Origin: Takakia lepidozioides
Lineage: Eukaryota; Streptophyta; Takakiopsida; Takakiales; Takakiaceae
Direction of reading: 5' to 3'
Length of the DNA: 64,000 nucleotides
Assembly (NCBI GenBank): GCA_030704615.1
Contig: CM060733.1
Location: forward strand, 49,354,001 to 49,418,000
The first letter of the stretch is position 1. Each line of letters begins with the position of its first letter. Positions 22,332-32,837 of this stretch are shown here, piece by piece. The position numbers and the translations under genes were made by a program. The notes beneath the pieces were generated by a model. The model had not been told where the DNA came from. It was given only the letters and a program-made list of their open reading frames with translations, and ran no database searches.

Positions 22332-24343
22332 TCAGCAGCTTTGTATCCAATCCGTTTTGTTTGCATTGACTATCTTAGTCAAGATAGTACATAGTATTTT
22401 GTTGGTAGCCTCTGCCTGCCCATTACCCTGTGGGTAATATGTTGTACTCTTCCTATGCACAATCATAAACTCTTTAGTCAATAATTCAATGGTCTCATTA
22501 ATGAAGTGACTTCCCTGATCACTGATAAATTCCAAGGGACAGCCAAATCGTGTAAGTATGTTCTCATACAGAAACCTTGTTGTGGACTTGGTTCTGTTGT
22601 CCCTCAAAGCTTTAGCTTCCACCCACTTCGTAGTATAATCAGTGGCTGTAATTATGTACCTGTTATGTGTATTCTTGGCTGGTGGGTTAATTGGTCCAAC
22701 AAAGTCTAGTCCCCATTTCTGAAATGGTTCCGTAGGCATTGTAGGATGCAAAGCCATCATCCCAGATCTCTGCAAAGGTCCTAGCCTCTGACATTCATCA
22801 CAACTCTGACAATACTTGTGTACATCTTTGAACAAAGTAGGCCACCAGTAACCTGCATGTAGTATTTTCCTACTGGTAGTCTCTTCTCCAAAATGACCTC
22901 CTGCCATTCATTTATGAACTTCCTCCAAAAATTTATTAACTTCATGGTGATATAAGCATCGCTTTAGCACTCCATCTGGTCCTAGTTTATACATTCTGCT
23001 CCCTACCATAGTGTAAGGTAGAGCCTTGATAGCAATTCTCTTTCTCTGCTCCTTTCCATAACTTGGTGGGCACTGACCATGAGCAAGGTAGTATCTGATT
23101 GGCCACTGCCAATCTAACCAGTCATCTGCACTTCCCTGCACCTCCACTGTAAATAGACTCGCATCTGGTAATTGATCATCTACTCCCGTGGCTGGTTCTC
23201 CTGTTGATAACCTTGACAAGTGATCCGCCAGAAGATGCAGCCTCCCAGGCTTGTAAACAACCTCGAACTCAAACTCGTGCAAGATTATTAACCATCTTGC
23301 TATTCTTCCGCTTATCAGAGGTTTGTTTACCAGGTATATCAGAGCCTGGTGATCCACATAGAACATAAACTTCTTGCCCAACATGTAATGCCTGAATTTC
23401 TTCACTGCATAGATCATTGTCAATGCTTCTCTTTCCGTTGTGCTATAATTTCTTTCGGCATTGTTCATCAATCGGCTAGCATAGTACACAGGTGAATCTA
23501 TCCTTCCTGTAACATTTTGGGCTAACACTGCTCCTAGTGCTTCTCCAGAAGCATCACAGTGAACATGAAATATTTCCTGCCAGTGAGGACTAATCAGCAC
23601 AGGTGTAGTTGTTACTGACAATGTAATTTCCTCAAAAGCCTGTTGACATTCAGGTGTCCATGCAAACACTGCATCTTTCTTCAGAAGTTTGCTCAATGGT
23701 GCTGCTATCTGTGCATACTGTTTGACAAATCTTCTGTAATAGCTGGTTTGTCCAAGGAATCTCCTTAGACTCTTAACATTCACTGGTGGTGGAGAGGCTT
23801 TAATGGCCTCTGTCTTTCAGGGATCCACAAGAAGTCACCTCTTACACACAATGTGTCCCAGAAGCACCCCTGAGTTCACACATAAAGTACACTTCTCTGG
23901 ATTCAGGCCCAGACCTCTCATCCTGCATCTGGCCAGACATAACTCCAATTTATGCAAGTGCTCATTCTTAGAGCTGTACACACTGAAATCATCCAAGAAT
24001 ACCTGCATGAAATCATCTAGATACTCATGAAAAGATTCACTTATCACTCTCTGAAAGGTCGCTGGTGCATTACAAAGTCCAAAGGGCATGACTTTGTATG
24101 CATAAGCACCCCAGTCTGTGATGAAAGTCGTCTTTCCTTGGTCTTCTTCTGCCACTTGCACTTGATTATAACCACTGAAGCCATCCATGAATGAGTACAT
24201 CTCATGGCCTGCCACAGTGTCCAATACTGCTTCTGTGAATGACAAAGGGAAATGATCTTTCTTCGTACAAGCATTCAGCTTCTTGTAGTTCACACAAACT
24301 CTTAGTTTACCATTCTTCTTGGGAAGTATCACAATGGGTGGAA
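22332..24343 (-). pseudogene. Reverse transcriptase, RNase H and integrase remnant, family-2 copy 1
   Basis: The minus strand from 24332 reads LPKKNGKLRVCVNYKKLNA, the middle of reverse transcriptase, with FSGYNQVQVAEEDQ and an intact catalytic box VFLDDFSVYSS. RNase H follows (HVHCDASGEALGAVLAQ, KPGRLHLLADHLSRLS), then the integrase HHCC finger and core (FVGPINPP, FISDQGSHF, NGQAEATNK with the catalytic Glu present). Breaks lie near 23817 and 22910. The N-terminal half of reverse transcriptase, protease and gag are missing because the sequence jumps at 24343 into copy 2's accessory ORF. The lineage looks like the non-chromodomain Tat/Athila side of Ty3/gypsy. Confidence 0.85.
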
Positions 24344-27300
24344 TAACTCAGAAAGCGCGTTTGCATCTTCTGCTACTCAATGTGATAACGTACCAGAAAA
24401 CAAGCAGCGTAGTATAACCCGCAGCCCATGACAATACTTGCTACCTCCTTGGTCTTGGTATAAATGAATCCATGTACAACTTGGAAGGCAATTAATTCCT
24501 TCAACATGGTACTTGCCTCATGCCAGTACTGCACAAAGTGATGATCCTCAATTGGTCGATTGTTCGGAAGAACTTTAGTCCTAGTTGCCACTGGTAGCCA
24601 AATGTGCATGATTTGATAGTAATGTGCCAACGACTGCGGAGGACTAAATTCCTTCCAAGCCAAATCCAACACAATGGGAATTTGGTTGAAGGGCATAATC
24701 ATAGCCCGACTGTACTCCCGTGCAGCTGGAGTTTTAGGTGGGTTAAAAGCAGCATTCCCCAATACCTCAGGCTGCGGTGGCTGTGGTGTGGCTATAGTAC
24801 CAATAGGGTCAGCTACTGTTACAGTGACTTGTGGTGGATTTGGTGGCACTGGCTCTTGTACCATTGGCATCTCCTGCACCTCCTATGAAGAAGACTGAAA
24901 AGCCGAAGTTCTGGCTTGTAAATAAGAAGCCATTAGCTGTTCCTCAAATATATAGACTCTTTTGTCGATATTTGAAGTGAGGTCCTCCTTTTGAGTCTGC
25001 AGGCCATCTACATCCTCTTGTAACTCCGCTATCCTACTATAGACATTGTCTATAGTAGTTGTGGCAATGTTCTGCACTTGCAGCCTGAGCTCATTCAACT
25101 CGCTTTGGGTGAGCTTTCGTGGTGCTTTGCCCTCCACCGGCCCTTGTGCTAACCAGACCTGCATAAGGTGGTTATCCACCAAGTTGCTTGTGGCACCCCT
25201 GAGAGTCTGCTCCTCTGTGAGCCTGTACACATCTATCTGCTGCTGTAAAGCCTCCATGCGCTTCGCATGAGGTTCAACCAAACTCGCATAGGCAGCAGCC
25301 AGATTATTGGCTTCCTTCCAAGCCTTGTTAGCCACAGAGAGTTCATTTCTATTTACCATGAGCGTTTGTTGCAACTCCAGGATGTACCTCTCTTGGTCAG
25401 CTTCAACCTGCCTGTATTGCTTGAAAGTATCCTCATTGCGACAGATTGTATTCTTCATATCGACAATGAGATTCGTTTGCTCGCATCTCTCTGCCTCTCT
25501 GCCTCTGCCTTCACTCTTTCTGCTTGACTGTTTATTTCTATTGTAGCTTGGTCAAGCATAGTTTGTGAGTGTAGCACATTGTATGGCCATCCTGTCATGC
25601 ACTGTCTGCAACTCCGTATGTAGTGCATTCACTTCTTGCAACTTGCTTTCATGCTTCACTTGCATTTGGTATAGCTGTTGCTTATGTGCTTCGTGCAACT
25701 GGTCTTGCGCGAGGCCTGCCTCAATCAATTGTTCCTTGGCCAATTGCAAAGCCGCTTCTGTACTCTCTAAGTCTTGCTGCATCTTGAGAGTGACCTCTTT
25801 ATCGACCTTGTTTGCACACTCAGTGGTAAGTCGAGCCTCAAACTCCTTCTTGAGTTCCTCCCTCAAAGCTGCCAATTGGGAGTTGGAACATGGGATTTGA
25901 CATAAGTGCCCAACAAATTAAGTGTCCTGCTTATGGAACTCATAAGCATAGCCTGTTGAGGGTCATCATGGTGAGTTTGCTGCTGTTCTCCCTGATCCTC
26001 AACAGTGTGATGCCTCACGAACCACTCAGGCCATTGCCCCACCAGATTTTCTTCCTGAACCACTTCATCTCCATCCGTCACAGGTGCTCAGTGTCTTCAC
26101 ATTCTACCTGTGGTACCTCCGTCACATGTGTGTGTATTATATGCGCCGCAGGGTTTCCCCTGGACAACTGCTGCACCTCCGGAATCACTGTTTCCCTGAC
26201 CAGACCAGAATTTTCATAGAGAAGGTCCCTCTTCTCAATTTCTGCCACCACACCTGTTCTGTAGTGGGAATATCTAACATTTTTTTCTCCAAATCAATGG
26301 ACAACTTGTGGTAACTCTGTGACAAGCCGATCATCTGGCTGTGATGGCTGTGATACTGAAGTAACTTCCTCTTCCTTCTCTGAAGGTCCTGCTTCCAGTA
26401 ATAGCAGCTCTCTGTGCTGCTGTGCCCCTTCCTGCACAAGAGCTTGGGAAACACTATCATGCGGTTTTTGTGAAGCCAGTGGATCCGCCACTACAGTCTT
26501 TTCCCGCCTCTGTCTCTTAGTCTGGGGTTGCCCTGCCAGTCCACCCTCACTGTGTGAAGAGCTTTGCTCTTCCATTGCAGTGGTTTCGGTCTCAAACACT
26601 CCCATCTCATTTCTTTCCCGAGCATCAAGTATGCAAGAATCAAGAATTATTTGAGCAATGATTGGGCCAGACACTATGATAGGAGACTTTGCGGCAATGC
26701 CCTGTAATCTTTTCATCTCCTCTACCAGTGCGTTGTACATTATGTCCGCCCATGCTACCTCTTCTCTCCTCTCAGGGCTTTGAGTATTTTCCTCTGTGAA
26801 GGATCTGCTCAAATACTGTTGGTTCTGTTTCATGGCAAATAGAACGTTCAATACTTGGCCTACCTCCCTTAGCCCTGGGTAGACGGCCTTGGTACAAGCA
26901 TATCCCTGAGTTTTAAAGAAACTCATTTCTTGGAATAAGTCCTCTATTTGCAGTCTTGCCCTGTGCTCCTCCACATGCACCTGACCTGATGGCAATTCAA
27001 ACAATTGTTGTAGGTATAGGGGAGTAATTTCTAATTCAACTCCCTTCACCGTTGTTGCTCTTGTCCTAGGCTCAAAGTTCTGCAAGAATTGTAACATGTA
27101 CTGCCTATGGTGCAATGTCCAATCTTTGCTTTGCAATCCTTCTAATCGCAGCTCCTTCAGTAACTGGACCGCCTGTGGAGTAGCAATCGTTTGTTTCTGC
27201 AGGATTGTGGTGCTCTTCATCCTGATTTCTTCCATTCCTCTCACTCTCTTCATTCTAGACCCATAGAAAGGTTTTGGCTGTAACAATTGAAGAAATGACT

Positions 27301-28711
27301 GCAGGGCACAAAGCATAAACGTATGGTTGCCACAAAATGCTATGGGTAATTTCTTGTAAGCCTGCGGGGCTTGCAGGCATCGATTAAGAGAAAAGATCCG
27401 CTCTGATCTTCCGTCCCTATGCCACTGCGTAAGTAATATTGCGAGCGTATAGTCTGTTAGTTCCTCCATAGCTTCAAAGCTATCGCATTGATGGTTTGTC
27501 TCGTCGAGACGCCCGTTACTTGGAACGACGCCGACTCTTGCGCTTAAAATCCCTCCAATTTCTTGATCCTGCTTCTGGCTTATGATTGGCTGTAACCGCT
27601 GTGACTCGATTTTAGATTTAATTTTCTTTAGTGGACTTTCCCTGCTGGACTGTCCACTAGGATAACACATGTGACAAGAATTTCGCTTTTCTGTACTTGC
27701 CGTTTGTTCCGTTGCCCTTTTTCCGTATTCATTAATGATTGACGTGCTAAGTAGGTACTTTGACGGCCACTCTTGTTCTCTTTCTTGATGACACCTGTTC
27801 TTGCACTTCATTCTCAGCTGTGTATCGCGCCTTGACTTCCACGTATCCATTTCTAAACTGACTTCCGTCATTTCTTCCGCCGGCCATTTCCCTGAAGTTA
27901 TCCTGCGTCCACCTGTCATTGATTCTATGGATTGTGTAACCCTAGTAGGCTGTGTTGAGCTGTGACAGGTTGTGTCATACTGTGGTACGCTGTGATAGGC
28001 TGTGTTGCACTGTGGTAAGCTGTGATAGGCTGTGACATGCTGTGGTAGGTTGTGATAGGCTGTGACACGCTGTGATAGGTTGTGATAGGCTGTCTTGCGT
28101 GGTGCTGGGCTGTGATAGGCTGTGTCGCGCCGTGCTGGGCTTTGATAGGTTGTGTGGCGCCGTGCTGGGCTGTGATATGCTGTGTCACGCCGTGCTGGGT
28201 TGTGATAGGCAGTGTTGCGCCTTGATGGGCTGTGATAGGCTGTGTCGTGCTTGTTCTGCCCGCCCTTGTCATATATGCTCGGCCTAGCGACAAGTGCTCC
28301 ATACTCCGTTGGTATCACTGGCGCAACCCGTGACTGCTTTTGCGTTTCAACATGCAAATCATGCTGCAATGGTTTGTCATGGATACCACTGTACCCCTTC
28401 AACTTATTGGCATTGACTCTTCCCAGCATCTCTTTGTTAATGGTTTGTAACATGGCAGTGTTGTTATCATACATCTTCTGTATGACATAAGGTCCTTTCC
28501 ATGGTGATTTAAGCTTAGAAGCTTTAATCTTCCCCTTCTTCTGCAACCAGAGAACCAAATCTCCCGTCTTAAAAGTCTTTATCTTGCCTTCATCAAACTG
28601 TTCCTTTCTCTTCATCTGAATTATGGTCATATTATCAGCTGCATCAGCACGTATTTCTTCCACATGGTATAATTCATGTTTCCTGACCTTAATTGAATCT
28701 TGCAATTCCAT
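24344..28711 (-). pseudogene. Accessory ORF after integrase, family-2 copy 2
   Basis: This is the best-preserved copy. A single frame of 805 codons (26294-28711) covers the integrase tail (GDLVLWLQKKGKIKASKLKS), the decapeptide repeat, and the middle domain (LTDYTLAILLTQWHRD, LYLQQLFELPSGQVHVEEH). It ends in a low-complexity acidic stretch. Further pieces carry the coiled coil (24883-25875) and C-terminal domain (24373-24879). Together with the tail preserved in copy 3, the complete product would be of the order of 1500 residues. Such an ORF between integrase and the 3' LTR is not part of canonical gag-pol. Its position, size and coiled coil suggest a structural or nucleoprotein role, but that is inference. 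Confidence 0.8.
27940..28255 (-). repeat. 30-bp coding repeat, copy 2
   Basis: About ten tandem units of 30 bp encode variants of RRDTAYHSPA. The third-position and spacer changes keep the 10-residue register. Copy 2 has more units than copy 1 (21530-21745). Confidence 0.85.
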
Positions 28712-28884
28712 TCTCTTTCCTCATTCCGTTCTCATGGTAGGTAACGGGAATTCCACTGGAAGTAAAGCTTCCATACCATAAACTAATTGGAATAGTGTAT
28801 ACTTAGTGGTGACTTTATATGAAGTCCTGTATGACCACAAAGGTGTCAGCAGCTTTGTATCCCAATCCGTTCTGTTTGCATTGA

Positions 28885-29661
28885 CTATCTTAGCCAAGAT
28901 AGTACATAATATTTTGTTGGTAGCCTTGCCTGCCCATTACCCTGTGGGTAATATGTTGTACTCTTCCTATGCACAATCATGAACTCTTTAGTCAATAATT
29001 CAATGGTCTCATTAATGAAGTGACTTCCCTGATCACTTATAAATTCCAAGGGACAGCCAAATCGTGTAAGTATGTTTTCATACATGAACCTTGCTGTGGA
29101 CTTGGTTGTGTTGTCCCTCAAAGCTTTAGCTTCCACCCACTTCGTAGTATAATCAGTGGCTGTAATTATGTACCTGTTATGTGTATTCTTGGCTGGTGGG
29201 TTAATTGGTCCAACAAAGTCTAGTCCCCATTTCTGAAATGGTTCCGTAGGCATTGTAGGATGCAAAGCCATCATCCCAGATCTCTGCAAAGGTCCTAGCC
29301 TCTGACATTCATCACAACTCTGACAATACTTGTGTACATCTTTGAACAAAGTAGGCCACCAGTAACCTGCATGTAGCATCTTCCTACTGGTAGTCTCTTC
29401 TCCAAAATGACCTCTTGCCACTCTTTTATGAACTTCCTCCAAAAATTTATTAACTTCATGGTGGTATAAGCATCGCTTTAGCACTCCATCTGGTCCTAGT
29501 TTATACATTCTGCTCCCTACCATAGTGTAAGGTAGAGCCTTGATAGCAATTCTCTTTCTCTGCTCCTTTCCATAACTTGGTGGGCACTGACCATGAGCAA
29601 GGTAGTATCTGATTGGCCACTGCCAATCTAACCAGTCATCTGCACTTCCCTGCACCTCCAC
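28885..29661 (-). pseudogene. Integrase of family-2 copy 2
   Basis: The open frame holds the zinc finger (RGHFGEETTSRKMLHAGYWW, CQSCDECQRLG) and catalytic core with the first two Asp residues (DFVGPINPP, FISDQGSHF). At about 28925-28927 one base is missing relative to copy 1, exactly in the codon of the catalytic Glu (copy 1 GQAEATNK, copy 2 GQARLPTK), so the core ends out of frame. Upstream, TAA at 29719-29721 separates it from RNase H where copy 1 has TCA (Ser). Confidence 0.9.
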
Positions 29662-29718
29662 TGCAAATAGACTCGCATCTGGTAATTGATCATCTACTCC
29701 CGTGGCTGGTTCTCCTGT

Positions 29719-31206
29719 TTATAACCGTGACAAGTGATCCGCCACAAGATGCAGCCTCCCAGGCTTGTAAACAACCTCGAACTCAAACTCGTGCAAGATT
29801 ATCAACCATCTTGCTATTCTTCCGCTTATTAGAGGTTTGTTTACCAGGTATATCAGAGCCTGGTGATCCACATAGAACATAAACTTCTTGCCCAACATGT
29901 AATGCCTGAATTTCTTCACTGCATAGATCATTGCCAATGCTTCTCTTTCCGTTGTGCTATAATTTCTCTCGGCATTGTTCATCAATCGGCTAGCATAGTA
30001 CACAGGTGAATCTATCCTTCCTGTAACATTTTGGGCTAACACTGCTCCTAGTGCTTCTCCAGAAGCATCACAATGAACATGAAATATTTCCTGCCAGTGA
30101 GGACTAATCAGCACAGGTGTAGTTGTTACTGACAATGTAAGTTCCTTAAAAGCCTGTTGACATTCAGGTGTCCATGCAAACACTGCATCTTTCTTCAGAA
30201 GTTTGCTCAATGGTGTTGCTATCTGTGCATACCGCCTGACAAATCTTCTATAATAGCTGGTTTGTCCAAGGAATCTCCTTAGACTCTTAATATTCACTGG
30301 TGGTGGAGAGGCTTTAATGGCCTCTGTTTTCCTGGGATCCACAAGAAGTCCCCTCTTACACACAATGTGTCCCAGAAGCACCCCTGAGTTCACACAGAAA
30401 GTACACTTCTCTGGATTCAGGCCCAGACCTCTCATCCTGCATCTGGCCAGACATAACTCCAATTTATGCAAGTGCTCATTTTTAGAGCTGTACACACTTA
30501 AATTATCCAAAAACACCTGCATGAAATCATCCAGATACTCATGAAAAGATTCACTTATCACTCTCTGAAAGGTCGCTGGTGCATTACAAAGTCCAAAGGG
30601 CATGACTTTGTATGCATAAGCACCCCAGTCTGTGATGAAAGCTGTTTTTCCTTGGTTTTCTTCTGCCACTTGCACTTGATTATAACCACTGAAGCCATCC
30701 ATGAATGAGTACATCTCATGGCCTGCCACAGTGTCCAATACTGCTTCTGTGAATGGCAAAAGGAATGGATCTTTCTTCGTACAAGCATTCAGCTTCTTGT
30801 AGTTCACACAAACTCTTAGTTTACCATTCTTCTTGGGAACTATCACAATGGGTGACAACCAAGTTGTATACTCTATTGGGTATATAAACTTAGCCTCAGC
30901 CAACTTCTTGATCTCTTCTCCAACTTTCTGTGCATAGTTGGGATTCATTCTGTACCTTGCCTGCTTGATTCGTACTGATCCTGGTTCCAGTTCAATCTTA
31001 TGCTGACAAATTTCCGGTGGTATTCCTTTTAGATCCTCATAGCTCCAAGCAAATACATCTCTGTATTTGATGAACAAACTCTTAGCTTCTTCAAAGAATT
31101 CTGGCTCCAATTCAGCTCCTACCTTCACCATCCTCGGTTCCTCTTCAGTTCCCACATTCACTTTCCTCACCTGCTCATCAGCTGTGATTGTCCAACCAGT
31201 CACCAC
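29719..31206 (-). pseudogene. Reverse transcriptase and RNase H of family-2 copy 2
   Basis: This is an open frame of 495 codons. Reverse transcriptase motifs are present in order (LAEAKFIYPIEYTTWLSPIV, NGKLRVCVNYKKLN, VMPFGLCNAPATFQRVI), but the catalytic box reads QVFLDNLSVYSS: the second Asp of the usual xxDD pair is Asn, which should abolish polymerase activity. RNase H (HVHCDASGEALG, DHQALIYLVNKP, KPGRLHLVADHLSRL) follows. The coding sense continues upstream of the Met past a TAG to about 31255 (MEILEEPAAVSL). Protease and gag are absent, and LTR-like sequence begins within about 70 bases. Confidence 0.92.
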
Positions 31207-31961
31207 TTCATCCTATAAACTCACAGCGGCTGGTTCCTCTAGGATTTCCATTTCTCCTTTGTCACGCGGCTTTTACTCACCCATCCCTTCGCTATCCGAG
31301 GCGGAAACTCCAAGATAGAAGAGTTGAAAATCTCTAAGCACTCAGCCCGCTCAGAACAATCAGTCATGACCTACAACTAGTGTATCATGGGGTTGTTTCC
31401 TTTTTGTTTTCCTTCCCGCATTCATGTTAGCTGGTTATCTTTCTGTTGGTAATTAAATATCAGTTTGCTTCAGCAATCTATCGGATTCCATCATCTCATC
31501 CATTCATTCCACAGTTTCACTCAGATATCTCTACACAGTGTGAAGTATGTATCAGATTAATATCTATCAAGTATCAGGCTGAAGCCATGGAGTCTCTAAT
31601 CTGCTCTACATTACAACCCTACTGCTTGCATTCATTAAGCATCAACAGATCGTCCTCCTGCTACTCTGTGCTCTCTCTCTCTCCTTCCGCTCAGAGATGC
31701 GCTCTCTCCTCCTTTTCTCCCGTGATGTCCGAAGTCCCCTCTCCAAGTGATCTCTCCCCTCTCTCCCAGAATTCCCCCAAGAAGTCATCCTTTTCCCGTC
31801 CTCGCTCCTCGTTTTATCTTCCTACCCGTTGCTCTAACCGTTTCCCTCACTAACCGTCATCCGTGTACTAACATGTTCCATTCGTGGATGTTGTTCCCCC
31901 CAGTCGTTCCCTGTCCTGCTATTCATTCCCTATGGTCGTGACAGCTGTGTCAAGCTGTGAC

Positions 31962-32465
31962 TGCGAAACAGGAAGAGCTGCAGGCACTTGGTATTCTTTG
32001 ACACGAGAGACGTTTCTGGAGTACATGTATGCAGTAAGCCCGAGTCTGTACTCAGTTTACTTTTCGAATACATGTTTGTAGTCCCTTCAGTGCTAATCAC
32101 TACTTGAATCAATGCAGCAAGAACTGGCAGAGGCAGCTGAGAAGGGAAAATCCGAATATTACCGCACCACACTAGAGGAACTAAGGACATTAAAGGGTGT
32201 GGAAGCTGCATTGTAGTGTAGGTAAAGAAGGGATCTTCAGCCCTGGCGAATTTCCAAGACCATTCGTGGGAATCAAAGGCAAGCTCAGCCAGAGGCCTGC
32301 CCAGTATCCACACACACAGGTATTGTTGGCGAGCCATTCTATAAGTGGGCATTGAAGATCTGGTTTGGGGTCCAGATCAGGCTTTTCAGGCAGTGACCAA
32401 CAACAAATTCTAATTGGTGTGAGGGGATGTTCACAGGGGAGCTAGAGAGAAGAGAGAGGGATAAG
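31962..32465. other. Foreign block inside the family-2 LTR
   Basis: This block is absent from the corresponding place at about 165-180. On the plus strand, after a possible splice acceptor (CAATGCAG), it reads QELAEAAEKGKSEYYRTTLE and on to a stop within 35 codons, which looks like a host exon. The minus strand is also open (140 codons). It may be a captured gene fragment; I do not recognise the gene. Confidence 0.4.
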
Positions 32466-32682
32466 GAGGCTGTGCGACTGTGTCGAGCTGTGACTGACTG
32501 TGACGGCTGTGTCTGGCTGTGTCTGGCTGTGACTGGCTGTGACGGGCTGTGTCGGCTGTGACGGGCTGTATCGGCTGTGTCGGACTGTGTCGGCTGTGTT
32601 GGCTGTGACGGGCTGTGTCGGCTGTGTCGGACTGTGACGAGCTGTGTTGGCTGTGACTGACTGTGACGGACTGTGTAACTCC
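32466..32682 (-). repeat. 10-bp minisatellite in family-2 LTR, array copy
   Basis: Plus-strand units such as GCTGTGACTG, GCTGTGTCTG and GCTGTGTCGG repeat at about 10-bp intervals. This is the reverse complement of the repeat at 28-168. Confidence 0.85.
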
Positions 32683-32837
32683 TTTCTAAAGTGCGCTGCT
32701 GTCACCCCTAAGGCTCCTGTTGGTCTCAGTCTGTGCAAAAATTAAGGGTACCCCACAGATCCCGTATAAGTGTCTAAGTCCCAGACAATCCTCTAACATT
32801 ACCCCTTCCCCTCTAAAAAAAAACCGTGTCCTCAGGA

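Larger units (their letters stand above)
31271..32837 (-). mobile_element. Family-2 LTR region between copies 3 and 2
   Basis: The reverse complement aligns with 1-551 plus 6306-6555. It lies between the end of copy 3's accessory ORF and the start of copy 2's pol, as expected for one LTR shared by two elements in tandem. Relative to the copy at 1-551 it carries an extra block of roughly 500 bases (about 31962-32465) inside the minisatellite. The exact LTR ends are not visible, because neither TSD nor primer site is preserved. Confidence 0.7.
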
